Shown here: positions 53,197 through 61,663 of the stretch, piece by piece | Layout of the letters: every line of letters begins with the position of its first letter | Position numbering within the stretch: position 1 is the first letter of the stretch | DNA from: Leptolyngbya sp. FACHB-8 | GTDB lineage: Bacteria; Cyanobacteriota; Cyanobacteriia; Elainellales; Elainellaceae | Reading direction: 5' to 3' | Assembly: GCF_014695575.1 (NCBI RefSeq) | Contig: NZ_JACJOO010000006.1 | Span: 124,001 to 188,000 of the forward strand | DNA length: 64,000 nucleotides | Made by a program: the position numbers and the translations under genes | The notes under the pieces: generated by a model | What the model was told of the DNA's origin: nothing | The model's input: only the letters and a program-made list of their open reading frames with translations | The model's database searches: none

Positions 53197-55183
53197 AGGT
53201 TGGCTTGCTCCGTGGGAGAACGGCACTTGGTAGAGATATCCAGAAGCGGCTTCCCTGCCCCAATTGCGACTCCATGCCAACTCGTCCACCCATGCGGTCT
53301 AGCCCTTTATGGGCAATAGCTAAGCCAATGCCCGTACCGGGGTAGCTTTCATTCCCATGAAGGCGTTCGAAAACACGGAATACTCGTTCTTGGTGTTCGG
53401 ATGCAATACCAATGCCGTTGTCGACGATCCATAAACGTATCCAGTCTTGATTATTTTGCCGCTCAACGGTATTAAAAATATCTACCTGAGGTTTAATGTC
53501 GGACTCTACAAATTTTATTGCGTTGCTGATTAAATTGGTAATGGCCTGGATTAGAGTTGAGCGATGGGCTATGACCTGGGGCAGGGGAGATGCAACGTGA
53601 ATTTGCGCCTGTTTCTGCTGAATTTCTACGGCAAGCTGTCTAAGGGCTTCGTTGACAATGTCATCTAGAGCGACTGGCTGCAAGTTAATCTGGGTGCTTG
53701 TTAATCGGCTATAGGCCAGCAAATCGTTGATTAGCCCGTTCATTTGAGTGGCATCTTCAATGATCGAAGCCACGTAGCCCTGGCAATCCTCATCCAATTT
53801 GTCACCACAATCCTCCAGTAAGGCACTAGTAAAACCTTGGATGGTTCGTAGGGGTGCCCGTAGGTCATGGGAAACTGAATAGGTGAATGCTTCGAGTTCT
53901 TGGTTGGTTTCTTCTAGTTGAAGGGTACGTTCTGCCACCCGTTGTTCTAGTTGACTGGCGTATTCTTGCAATTGGGTTCGCATACGCGATTGTTGTAGGG
54001 CGATCGCCAGTTGTGCCGCGACCTCCTGAGCAACTTCCTGAGCGGGCTCATCAAAAGCGTCGGCATCCGTTGATGCTAGATTCAATTCACCAATCAACAC
54101 ATTCTGGGTGAGCAAGGGAACACTCAGGCAACTACGGAAACCATAGGAGCACAACTGCCTCATTACAGGAGGCAGTACTTCTACAGTGCCAAGATTCTTG
54201 ACATAACGGACTTCGTACAATACATCCTGGTCACAGACAAAGCTGTCTAGGGATAAAGACCTGTCAGTAGGCAAGCTTAATTCTTCAGTTTGGCCACTCC
54301 CGGTCAGCACCTTTGCTGTCCCAAGCGCCAAATCAAACACAACTACAAAGGCATACTCGTGAGGAACAATTTGCCGTAGTTGACTGAAAGCATTGCGAAT
54401 GAGGGTTTCATCCGTTTCTGCGGCTAAAATTGCACGATCAATATTATGTAAAGCGACCAGGCGTTGTCCGTTCCATTCCAGCGCGATCGCTGCTCGTTGT
54501 GCCTCCTCGGTTCTAAGCTGGGCAGTATGCAAAGCATTCTCATAGGTTCGAGAAACCTTGAGAATCTGACGGTAGACGAAATACGCCAGGATGATTCCTA
54601 TGCCAGACGCTAAAAACAAGCTGGTCAAGATGACAGAGCGGGTAGTTCGTTGTGCGACATTGCTCCGCTGATCCCGCAGTTGTTCCTCAGTGGCTATGAA
54701 GACCGCAATTTGATGCCGTAGCCGATCCATCTGTTGTTTGCGACGTTCAAAATCAATCAGAGATTCGGTCTGGTTCTGCCGCTTGCGAGTAATGGCAGTT
54801 GTAACCTGTGCTTCCCATCGATGCGATTGGCGAAGCAATTGATCGACCCGTTGCGTTTGCACAGGGTTATCCGACACCAATTTTCCCAGCTTCTCTAGGC
54901 TGGGATCGAGCACCTCATTAGCCTGCTCGTAAGGTTCTAAAAATTCCTGCCGACCCGTTAGTAGATATCCCCGAAATCCAGTTTCTCTGTCTAACAGTAA
55001 CTTCTGAATGTAGTTTGCCTGGGAGATAACCTGATTAGTATGATCAACCCACTGTAAAGCAGACAATAGCCGAGTGATTTGCCAGATGGAAACTCCAGCC
55101 AAAAGTAGTAGTAGAACAATTGGCAGGGCGATCGCGCGGGTTAGCTTACGACGGAACACGTTTTCAGAGCGTTGAAGTAGCAT
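53165..55183 (-). CDS. CHASE3-GAF sensor histidine kinase
   Basis: The 672-residue membrane kinase has a first transmembrane segment ALPIVLLLLLAGVSIWQI (about 18-35), an extracytoplasmic CHASE3 domain (LLLDRETGFRGYLLTGRQEF) and a second segment VILTSLFLASGIGIILAYFV (about 180-200). A GAF domain (about 245-410) follows, then a coiled coil and the kinase core with TYSVSHDLRAPLRTIQGF, LISNAIKFVESD and GTGIGLAIAHKG. The kinase core closely matches that of the next gene. It is the first gene of the reverse-strand two-component operon. The ligand of CHASE3 is unknown. Confidence 0.92.
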   Translation of the reverse strand: MLLQRSENVFRRKLTRAIALPIVLLLLLAGVSIWQITRLLSALQWVDHTNQVISQANYIQKLLLDRETGFRGYLLTGRQEFLEPYEQANEVLDPSLEKLGKLVSDNPVQTQRVDQLLRQSHRWEAQVTTAITRKRQNQTESLIDFERRKQQMDRLRHQIAVFIATEEQLRDQRSNVAQRTTRSVILTSLFLASGIGIILAYFVYRQILKVSRTYENALHTAQLRTEEAQRAAIALEWNGQRLVALHNIDRAILAAETDETLIRNAFSQLRQIVPHEYAFVVVFDLALGTAKVLTGSGQTEELSLPTDRSLSLDSFVCDQDVLYEVRYVKNLGTVEVLPPVMRQLCSYGFRSCLSVPLLTQNVLIGELNLASTDADAFDEPAQEVAQEVAAQLAIALQQSRMRTQLQEYASQLEQRVAERTLQLEETNQELEAFTYSVSHDLRAPLRTIQGFTSALLEDCGDKLDEDCQGYVASIIEDATQMNGLINDLLAYSRLTSTQINLQPVALDDIVNEALRQLAVEIQQKQAQIHVASPLPQVIAHRSTLIQAITNLISNAIKFVESDIKPQVDIFNTVERQNNQDWIRLWIVDNGIGIASEHQERVFRVFERLHGNESYPGTGIGLAIAHKGLDRMGGRVGMESQLGQGSRFWISLPSAVLPRSKPTYDPNSPSSGN

Positions 55184-55361
55184 AACCTCATGCTACTAGC
55201 TTGTCAGCCAGCCTAAAGCGTTAGCTAAAAAAGATATCACTGAAGCCATAGACATGGCGTCTAAATCCTACTGTACCGAGCCTGGGCTCGGAGGCTACGT
55301 AACGGGCAGCATGTAAAAATAGCTACTTCAGCTTATGCCAACCTGGGGTTACCTAACTCAA

Positions 55362-55401
55362 AACCCTTGTTTTGTCGTTGTATGTCGGCAAAACAAGGGT
55401 T
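55362..55401. repeat. Hairpin between the small KOW-like gene and the kinase operon
   Basis: AACCCTTGTTTTG (55362-55374) pairs with CAAAACAAGGGTT (55389-55401), with more pairs outside (CTCA/CTG, one mismatch). It lies 40 bases downstream of the small gene at 55442-55672 on the minus strand and is probably its terminator. Confidence 0.65.
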
Positions 55402-55441
55402 CTGAATTTTGATGCAAGGGCTGAAATGATGCATTCACTAG

Positions 55442-55672
55442 CTATGCGGATAAGCTGTTATCTTCCTGTAAAATTAGATCCGCTTGGGATAATAGAATTG
55501 CTGTTTCATAGCCAATTCTACCCATCTCTGGTTCTGGTCCCATTTCCATTTCTACCAGGTAAGACCAGCTTCCAGCTTCAGGGTGATAGCTTTTAATTGT
55601 TCCACTTCCACCCAGAAAGTTCACCTTCTGGCCCTTATAGAGATGGGGCAATGCTGCAGTCGTTGCAATCAT
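55442..55672 (-). CDS. Small KOW/SH3-like protein
   Basis: The 76-residue protein is predicted all-beta: LYKGQKVNFLGGSGTIKSY, SWSYLVEMEMGPEPEMGR and AILLSQADLIL. The GQKV...G.GTI pattern is that of a small SH3/KOW-like fold, common among short cyanobacterial conserved proteins. GAGGTGA precedes the ATG at 55672, better than the upstream start at 55735. Its function is unknown. It is followed by a hairpin at 55362-55401. Confidence 0.75.
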   Translation of the reverse strand: MIATTAALPHLYKGQKVNFLGGSGTIKSYHPEAGSWSYLVEMEMGPEPEMGRIGYETAILLSQADLILQEDNSLSA

Positions 55673-56195
55673 AGTCACCTCACAACCTTTGTTTATAGCG
55701 GTGTTCTTATATGTATAGTTGTAGCGGACAGCCAAGCTTTTCTGTTTCTACCAAGAGTGCCGCTTTTCTATAGAAAGAGTATTTCTAGCGAAGTAATTTT
55801 TAATACCACCAAATTGCAAATGTAAAGATTAAAGCCATCCTCATAGATTCAGCCCTAATTTGAAAATAAATCTCTCGTTCTACGTATCGTTCAACGCAAG
55901 CTATAAAGCTTGCCCAGATTCTGTTTGCTCCAGGAATATACACAAGAGAAAATAATGCTCAATGTTTCTTTAAAACCGCAATGAAATTGTTAACAAATAG
56001 CAACTGTCAATCCACAAACCCCTTTTTAGAAAAGCATTGTGTAAATTAGCAGCTTCTTGAATTTTTGTGAATCGAAAAGGCATTTAGTCAGGACGAAAAT
56101 AGTGGGGGCATGGCGATCGCTTTCAGTATGCTTTGAAAAGACTCCTGCATTAATGGCGATGGGCAGCGGGTTGAAAAATACCTTCTGTTTATTTC
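55673..56195. other. AT-rich intergenic region, nothing firm
   Basis: These 523 bases have no gene I can support. Bases 55735-56060 are AT-rich with no long hairpin. Bases 56050-56195 contain GCGATCGC and look like decayed coding sequence leading into the hypB relic. Confidence 0.35.
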
Positions 56196-56611
56196 GTGAA
56201 GGGCAATCAGCCTGCTGCGATCGCCATCAACCTCCATCCTGAATACCTGGCAAGCAAATTGGGCGAAGAATTGGCGATCGCCCTCGAATGCCTTGCGCAG
56301 GAGTATTTAGAAAAAGCTACTCCTGAACAGCAAGCTAAGGCTTACTCTTTCGCGATGCATGCAAAAGTTGCCATCGTGTCGGTTATGGAAGGGGAAGACA
56401 AATCCATCAACTATTCACACATGTTCCGAGCTAGTAATGTGATGATTCTGCCCAAAACAAATCTCCTGTCCTACGTGCCTTTTGATGTGGCGCGATGCCT
56501 GGATTATGCCCGTCAGGTGAATCCTGACATTGAGATTTTCAGGTATCCGCGATCGCTGGTGATGACCTCGATAGCGGGTACCAGTGGTTACTCGATCGCT
56601 ATAGCCCTTAG
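56196..56611 (+). pseudogene. hypB: hypB (hydrogenase nickel-insertion GTPase) relic with a one-base deletion
   Basis: From 56361 the frame reads AKVAIVSVMEGEDKS, FRASNVMILPKTNLLSYV and DYARQVNPDIEIF, which matches the C-terminal half of HypB. After IEIF the frame shifts: the continuation FQVSAIAGDDLDSGYQWLL appears in a different frame from 56537 and ends at TAG 56609. A single T missing from the T4 run at 56536-56539 explains this. The N-terminal half with the P-loop is absent; 56196-56360 encodes unrelated helical sequence (LGEELAIALECLAQEYLEKA) I do not recognise. It is therefore a degraded gene or a fusion of remnants. No other hyp gene is nearby. Confidence 0.75.
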
Positions 56612-57303
56612 CTTCTGAGACAAATTAAACTACCTCATACACAATGAGCAACGGACATGCACAAATATTGCAGTTTTGTGCATATAAAATATCCTGACGA
56701 TTGCAATCCTAGTAGTAGAGATACTCCAGAGCACCTGTACAACATTCTAAATCTCATCTTTTTGGCTAGGCGGATGGGGCGATCGCGAAGCTTCTAACTG
56801 GCTAAGCAGTAGAGCCTCCAGACAAAATATTAGGGCTGTTGAATGAATCTTCCAAAACGCAGTATTCCACCAACCAACGTCAATTAGCTGCTCAGCTCTT
56901 ACACCTATAAAGGAAAAACAGCAGCTTATTTTGCTGTTACTAAGTAACGGCAAAATAAGCTGCTGTTTTTTTACACTAGACGTTAATCACAATAGTCTTT
57001 TGCAATCACATAAATATTTTAGATTTAGGCATTTAGCTTAATAGCTTAATTCATTTCTTATTCTTAAATAAAATATTTATAATAAAGTACCCTGTTGGGT
57101 AATCTCAATTACTTATTCTGCTTCCTACCATACACATATAGCTAAATAAAGCTAATTAATTACGTTCTCAACTCATATTAAAGTCTTCTCAATTTATAAG
57201 TTTGAGAAAGATTTTTAATGTAACGAGTCGTAATTCTTTCATGGATTCGATATTCTTTTTTAGATATTGAATCTTTATCCATCATTATGTTAGGAGAATA
57301 TCC
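56612..57303. other. AT-rich leader of the three-gene cassette
   Basis: The gap holds a hairpin at 56914-56970 (AAAACAGCAGCTTATTTTGC stem with one mismatch, loop TAA, followed by T residues) and then about 330 bases that are strikingly AT-rich (56973-57303). The next gene has a strong AGGAG ribosome site. The AT-rich stretch may contain promoters or a long untranslated leader; I cannot define a promoter. Confidence 0.5.
56914..56970 (+). terminator. 27 bp hairpin followed by T residues
   Basis: Arms 56914-56940 and 56944-56970 pair with one mismatch around loop TAA. The 3' arm runs into TTTTTTT, so it looks like a true intrinsic terminator on the plus strand. Confidence 0.7.
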
Positions 57304-59040
57304 ATGTCTGGAGAGCCCGGAGATCTGGTTCTAAGTTTGTTCGAACGTCTGGTTGATAGGGTGAAATCTATTCGTCCAATCCGGAGCGATGGAAAAGCCT
57401 TAACCACAGGCTTTGTCTATTCCCAACTCGTATTAGGTCGCATGGTCGATCCAAATGATTATCTAAAACCCTGGTCTCCCATGGGAGGTGCAACCCTCCA
57501 GGATACCGTTAATAAGCAGACGCAACCTGTTACCGCAGGTGCTGTGGTTGGTGCACCTGCTACGGCTCCTGCTGCAAGTACAGCCAGTACAGGGCCTGAC
57601 CCCAAGTTTCGACGGGCGATCGAAGCAGCCTTCAAAACATCGCAATTGGTAGACAGCATGATCATGGTCACCAAGGATGATGTCTACCTACAATACCCCA
57701 GTGAGCGTAAGATTAGCTTTGCTTACGAAAACATTATCAATGGAATGCAACCTCTACCTGCGCCAGCACTTCCTGCCAATGTGCAAAAGCAGATTGAGGA
57801 TGCTCAGAAAGTTCTGTATGAATTAGAAAAAGATGATGATGGTAAGCCTGTTAGAGGAGAAGATGGATACTACATCTTAATTGGTAAGAGCAGGTTGTAT
57901 AAGACCTACATCAAAAACGCTGAAGAGTATGCCCTTGCCAAAAAAGACTACTCCGATGCCCAGGCTAAAGCCCTGGCCGATCCTCAAAAAGCAGAAACCT
58001 GGCCTCAAGATTCAGTCTATTATCAACGTAAAGTGGATGAAGCTTGGGATACTCTCAAAACCATGGGAGCCGAGCGTATTGAACGGGCTTTAGACACGAT
58101 CGCCTCGGTGGGTGTCAGCATGCAGGCCCGCATGATTGCCAAAGCTCGTAAGATTTATGATGCCTGGAACCTGGGACTTGCGGGTGTTGCAACCCCGATC
58201 CCCTATTCCTACATCGAACCATCAGGGTGGTGCGATCCCGACAACGACGATGAAGGTTGGCAAAAACTCACCATTAAAATGTCTGAGCTTCATAGCCATA
58301 CTCACAGTAGCAACAGCAGCAACTTTCAACGCCATTGGGAAAGCCACTCATCATCCACAGGTGGTGGAGGAACCGTGGGTATTGGCTTTGTCTTCGTAGG
58401 TGGCTCGGGTGGTAGTTCCTCATCCAATAGTGAAGCAACATTCTCGTCCTCTTCAGAATCAGGATTCCAATTTCACAACGACGCGAAGGATCTTGAAGTT
58501 GAGTTGGAGTACGGTCTGTGCACCATTCATCGTCCCTGGTTACTGGGAGACCTGTTCTACATGCGGAACTGGTACTTGGTGAACAATCCCAAGAATGCCG
58601 TTAGTGATGGAAGCATTACCAATCAAGTGGAAAAAGCTGAACCGTTGCTTCCTATGATTCCCCGGCAATTCCTGGTAATTCGGAATGTCAAGATCCGTTC
58701 TGAAAGCTGGGGTAATGATGGATCAACGCTTTCCACCCTGCATAGCCATTTCCGCAGTGAGGATTCTAGCAGCAGTGACTACATCAGTGGCGGTGGCGGT
58801 TTCTCCCTGGGATTCATCTCCTTCGGAGGCCATGCATCCCACTCCAGCAGCGATGCCCAAAGTGACGGCAGTGGCTATACCAACAACACCTACACGGGCG
58901 ACTATGGCTGGCGCTTTCACAAAGAAACCTTGGAAATTAAAGGCGCACAAATTATCGGTTGGCTCAGCGAGATTGTACCGGCTTGTGCCCCATTAGATGA
59001 TCCGGGACTCAAGAGTGAGGGCGCTGAGAAGGATAAGTAA
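57304..59040 (+). CDS. Unknown protein A of the lysozyme cassette, with His/Ser/Gly-rich duplicated domains
   Basis: The 578-residue protein has no signal peptide or transmembrane helix. Residues 1-100 include an Ala/Pro/Thr-rich linker (TAPAASTAST). Residues about 155-290 are helical (AQKVLYELEKDDDG, ALDTIASVGVSMQAR). The C-terminal half has two similar units. Unit 1 has LHSHTHSSNSSNFQRHW, a glycine-rich GGGGTVGIGFVFVGG and FQFHNDAKDLEVE. Unit 2 has LHSHFRSEDSSSSD, GGGGFSLGFISFGGH and WRFHKETLEIKGAQIIGW. The protein shares an arrangement with protein B: PSGWCDPDNDDEGW, HRPWLLGDLFYMRNWY, LPMIPRQFLVIRNVKI and the end QIIGWLSEIVPACAPLDDP. Histidine clusters could bind metal; Gly/Ser stretches could insert into membranes. 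No family is recognised. AGGAG lies before the ATG. Confidence 0.75.
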   Translation: MSGEPGDLVLSLFERLVDRVKSIRPIRSDGKALTTGFVYSQLVLGRMVDPNDYLKPWSPMGGATLQDTVNKQTQPVTAGAVVGAPATAPAASTASTGPDPKFRRAIEAAFKTSQLVDSMIMVTKDDVYLQYPSERKISFAYENIINGMQPLPAPALPANVQKQIEDAQKVLYELEKDDDGKPVRGEDGYYILIGKSRLYKTYIKNAEEYALAKKDYSDAQAKALADPQKAETWPQDSVYYQRKVDEAWDTLKTMGAERIERALDTIASVGVSMQARMIAKARKIYDAWNLGLAGVATPIPYSYIEPSGWCDPDNDDEGWQKLTIKMSELHSHTHSSNSSNFQRHWESHSSSTGGGGTVGIGFVFVGGSGGSSSSNSEATFSSSSESGFQFHNDAKDLEVELEYGLCTIHRPWLLGDLFYMRNWYLVNNPKNAVSDGSITNQVEKAEPLLPMIPRQFLVIRNVKIRSESWGNDGSTLSTLHSHFRSEDSSSSDYISGGGGFSLGFISFGGHASHSSSDAQSDGSGYTNNTYTGDYGWRFHKETLEIKGAQIIGWLSEIVPACAPLDDPGLKSEGAEKDK

Positions 59041-59054
59041 TACCGCCTCGGAAC

Positions 59055-59109
59055 GGTTTTAAGCATTGGCTTCTCGTGCCTGTCTGCCCGAGAAGCCTGA
59101 CTTAAAACC
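59055..59109. repeat. Hairpin between cassette genes
   Basis: GGTTTTAAG (59055-59063) and CTTAAAACC (59101-59109) enclose GGCTTCTCG/CGAGAAGCC. It lies 14 bases after protein A's stop and could modulate or reduce read-through to the next gene. Confidence 0.6.
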
Positions 59110-59169
59110 AATATTCTTTTGAAGATTTTCAACAAGGCTCACACTACCCCTGTAAGGATTGACGTAGAA

Positions 59170-60618
59170 ATGGATGGAAGCATTGAAAATTTGATGGGAA
59201 ATGTATTTAATTATTTTCTGAGCCTGTATCAGCAAATAAACAGCTCAGCGATTGATGAAACATTTCTTGCATTCGAGCCCATTGGAACACGTATCACGCC
59301 TAATATGTTCAAGCTTCGGTCAACCGATGCAACATACTTCGACAAGCTTGCAGTTGAACAGCTTTCGGATCTTATCAATAGCATTCCTGAGATTGATGCT
59401 AACGTATTTCGACGCACTATCAAAGATGTTGATGAAATGTATGGCATTTTGTTAGAAGGGGCCACACCTGGAACTGAGGACAATGGTGAAGTCACACTGT
59501 TTAACACACTAAAATCTAAAGCAGTGCGGAAATTTGAACCCACTGTTGGATATTACCAGAAACCTCTACAGTATCGCCCTTCCTATGCCATGCCAAGCGA
59601 TTGGTATGATGCCAGCGCTGAAGGAAATTGGACGGCCTATAGCACTCAAATGGAAGAGAAGAAAGAACATTCTTCAATTCCAGGAAAGCAACCCTCTCCT
59701 AAGCTGCAGCTGAATCCTACTGTTCTAAAGTGGAAGTGGCAGGTTTTACCAGATGACCTCTCTCCCATCCTTGAAAAGCCCTACTTTATTGATCGGATTT
59801 CAACGTCTCAGATCTTAAAGCAGGAGGATATCCGCACTACTCTTCCACAGTCCTTTAAGACTGTCAAATCTCATATAAAACCTTCAGTTCTAAATCTGGA
59901 ACTGAAAGCGAATAAAGCGGCATCTTTCATGGCGCGATCGCTCTCCCCTAATCTCCGCAACGCCGCCCTATCCGAGGTTACGCTATCGAAAGCAGTTTTA
60001 TCTAAGACAGCATTTCAGTCATTAAGCAGACCTAAGCAAGATTTAGCCATCAAAGCGGATGTTCTTGAAGGTAGTGCCATCAGCAAGAATTCCATTTCAC
60101 CCATTATTCTGGAGCAGATTCGCGCGCAAATTGCAGAACCAGCCCCAGCACCTACCCATGAAGTCGTGAACGTCAGTTTACAATCGTCAGCACTATCAGT
60201 TTTGTTGACTACAACATCAACCCAATCCGTTGAATCGAAGCAGCTGAGTTTGTCATTTAAGTACTGTTTAGTGAACGTCGATCGTCCCTGGTTATCCAAT
60301 GCCTTCTTATCAGCAAAGGGATGGTATGTTCCGGGGTTTGAAGCGGGTGGATTTTCAACGGGTACAGCCAACAATGAAGGGATTTTACCTGCCGTACCAA
60401 TCGCCTTTATTGCTATTAAAGATTTACAGATTTCAGGTTGGGATAACTCTGAGAGCGAATCGGTTGAGAAAGCTGTATCCTTCGGGCCATTTGTGTTAGT
60501 CGATCGCACCATCGACAAAACAGCTAAAACCTTAACTTGCAGCGGCATCCAGGTGATTGGTTGGGTTTGCCAAATTATGCCATTCCTGCCGCCCCTTTCC
60601 GATCCCGATCCTCGTTAA
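59170..60618 (+). CDS. Unknown protein B of the lysozyme cassette, paralogue of protein A
   Basis: The 482-residue protein has no signal peptide. It is collinear with protein A: an N-terminal helical part (FNYFLSLYQQI), then RPSYAMPSDWYDASAEGNW (compare PSGWCDPDNDDEGW), then a long Ser/Leu/Lys-rich linker (residues about 165-340) in place of A's first repeat. The shared C-terminal domain follows: VDRPWLSNAFLSAKGWYV, LPAVPIAFIAIKDLQISGW and the end IQVIGWVCQIMPFLPPLSDP. The His/Ser loops of protein A are absent. I choose the ATG at 59170; the TTG at 59119 adds 17 doubtful residues. It lies 129 bases after protein A and 46 bases before the lysozyme gene, so one transcript is likely. Confidence 0.75.
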   Translation: MDGSIENLMGNVFNYFLSLYQQINSSAIDETFLAFEPIGTRITPNMFKLRSTDATYFDKLAVEQLSDLINSIPEIDANVFRRTIKDVDEMYGILLEGATPGTEDNGEVTLFNTLKSKAVRKFEPTVGYYQKPLQYRPSYAMPSDWYDASAEGNWTAYSTQMEEKKEHSSIPGKQPSPKLQLNPTVLKWKWQVLPDDLSPILEKPYFIDRISTSQILKQEDIRTTLPQSFKTVKSHIKPSVLNLELKANKAASFMARSLSPNLRNAALSEVTLSKAVLSKTAFQSLSRPKQDLAIKADVLEGSAISKNSISPIILEQIRAQIAEPAPAPTHEVVNVSLQSSALSVLLTTTSTQSVESKQLSLSFKYCLVNVDRPWLSNAFLSAKGWYVPGFEAGGFSTGTANNEGILPAVPIAFIAIKDLQISGWDNSESESVEKAVSFGPFVLVDRTIDKTAKTLTCSGIQVIGWVCQIMPFLPPLSDPDPR

Positions 60619-60664
60619 ACAGTCACGTTATGTCAAAACACGTTATTCTTTGGAGAAATTTGCT

Positions 60665-61360
60665 ATGCATCAGAGTGTTTTAGATATTTTCTACGACTTC
60701 AATGCTCCGCTAGAAGGTGTCTTGCATTGGATGTATCTCGACATCAAATCTCTAGTCACCATCGGGGTTGGCAATTTAATTGATCCAATGTCAGCCGCAT
60801 TGAACCTGCCGTTTGAATATGATGAGCAACCGGGCAGTTATGCAACCCAGGACGAGATCATCGCAGAATGGCAACTGGTAAAATCCAGAACCGATTTGGC
60901 CAGGAAAGGAGCCAATGCGTTTCGAAAGCTGACTCGCCTGCGCCTGAGCGATGATGCGATTCGCTCTCTTGTTAACGACAAGCTTCTGGCAAATGAAGCC
61001 TACCTGAAGCGCACATTTCTGGACTTCGATTATTGGCCTGCGGATGCCCAACTTGGGGTTTTGAGCATGGCATGGGCTATGGGTGCAGGATTCCCCAGTT
61101 CATGGCCTCGTCTTCGGGCTGCCTGCTTAAATCAGGATTGGAACGCCGTTGCCGCAAATTGCCGTATGAATGAAACGGGAAATCCGGGTGTTATTCCTCG
61201 CAATGATGCCAATCAGACGATGTTTACCAATGCGGCTCATATTGCAGAGTTTGGCGATCGCTACGGCTACCAATGGGATGTTGTTTACTACCCAACCGTC
61301 ATCTTGGATGAAGTGGTTATTACGCCCGAAGATGACCCCGTTCCGGTAGAACCCTGGTAA
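60665..61360 (+). CDS. T4-lysozyme-like glycoside hydrolase of the cassette
   Basis: The 231-residue protein has Glu17, Asp26 and Thr32 in APLEGVLHWMYLDIKSLV then TIGVGN. The spacing E-x8-D-x5-T is exactly that of T4 lysozyme (Glu11, Asp20, Thr26), so I predict cleavage of peptidoglycan or a similar polymer. The helical body contains LRLSDDAIRSLVND and LGVLSMAWAMGAGFPSSWPR, then FGDRYGYQWDVVYY. The acidic tail (VVITPEDDPVPVEPW) is extra. There is no signal peptide or holin gene, so export or release must come by another route. GGAG lies before the ATG at 60665; the upstream frame to 60557 overlaps protein B and is not used. Confidence 0.78.
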   Translation: MHQSVLDIFYDFNAPLEGVLHWMYLDIKSLVTIGVGNLIDPMSAALNLPFEYDEQPGSYATQDEIIAEWQLVKSRTDLARKGANAFRKLTRLRLSDDAIRSLVNDKLLANEAYLKRTFLDFDYWPADAQLGVLSMAWAMGAGFPSSWPRLRAACLNQDWNAVAANCRMNETGNPGVIPRNDANQTMFTNAAHIAEFGDRYGYQWDVVYYPTVILDEVVITPEDDPVPVEPW

Positions 61361-61372
61361 ATCAAATTTGAA

Positions 61373-61461
61373 TATGTTGGGTAGGATGCAAAACATCTCA
61401 CCCAACATAGCGTCAGGCCAAAAGGAGTGGGGCGGCACAACGTGCCGCCCCACTCCTTTTG
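61373..61461 (+). terminator. Tandem hairpins ending the cassette
   Basis: An imperfect stem at 61373-61409 (TATGTTGGGT arm) is followed by a perfect 20 bp stem at 61419-61438/61442-61461 (CAAAAGGAGTGGGGCGGCAC) with loop AAC, then TCTTAAC. The second is 58 bases past the lysozyme stop and is the likely end of the transcript. Confidence 0.7.
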
Positions 61462-61663
61462 TCTTAACAAAATAGCAAACGGTATATTGCAGGAATTTTA
61501 GCTAAACCTGGTGAAGCTACAGTGAAAATGCTAGATAAGAGGATTTAGTCCTTTGGCTGGGTATTCTAGCTGATATCAAGGTATCGCCGTCGATAACACC
61601 GTGGACCTCATCTAACGGATGAGCTTGATGGCAAGAACTATACGCTCTGCTGGAGACTCCAAC

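Noticed and set aside
57304-61360. Prophage or contractile injection system
   Set aside because: Apart from the lysozyme there are no tail, capsid, sheath, integrase, holin or portal genes nearby.
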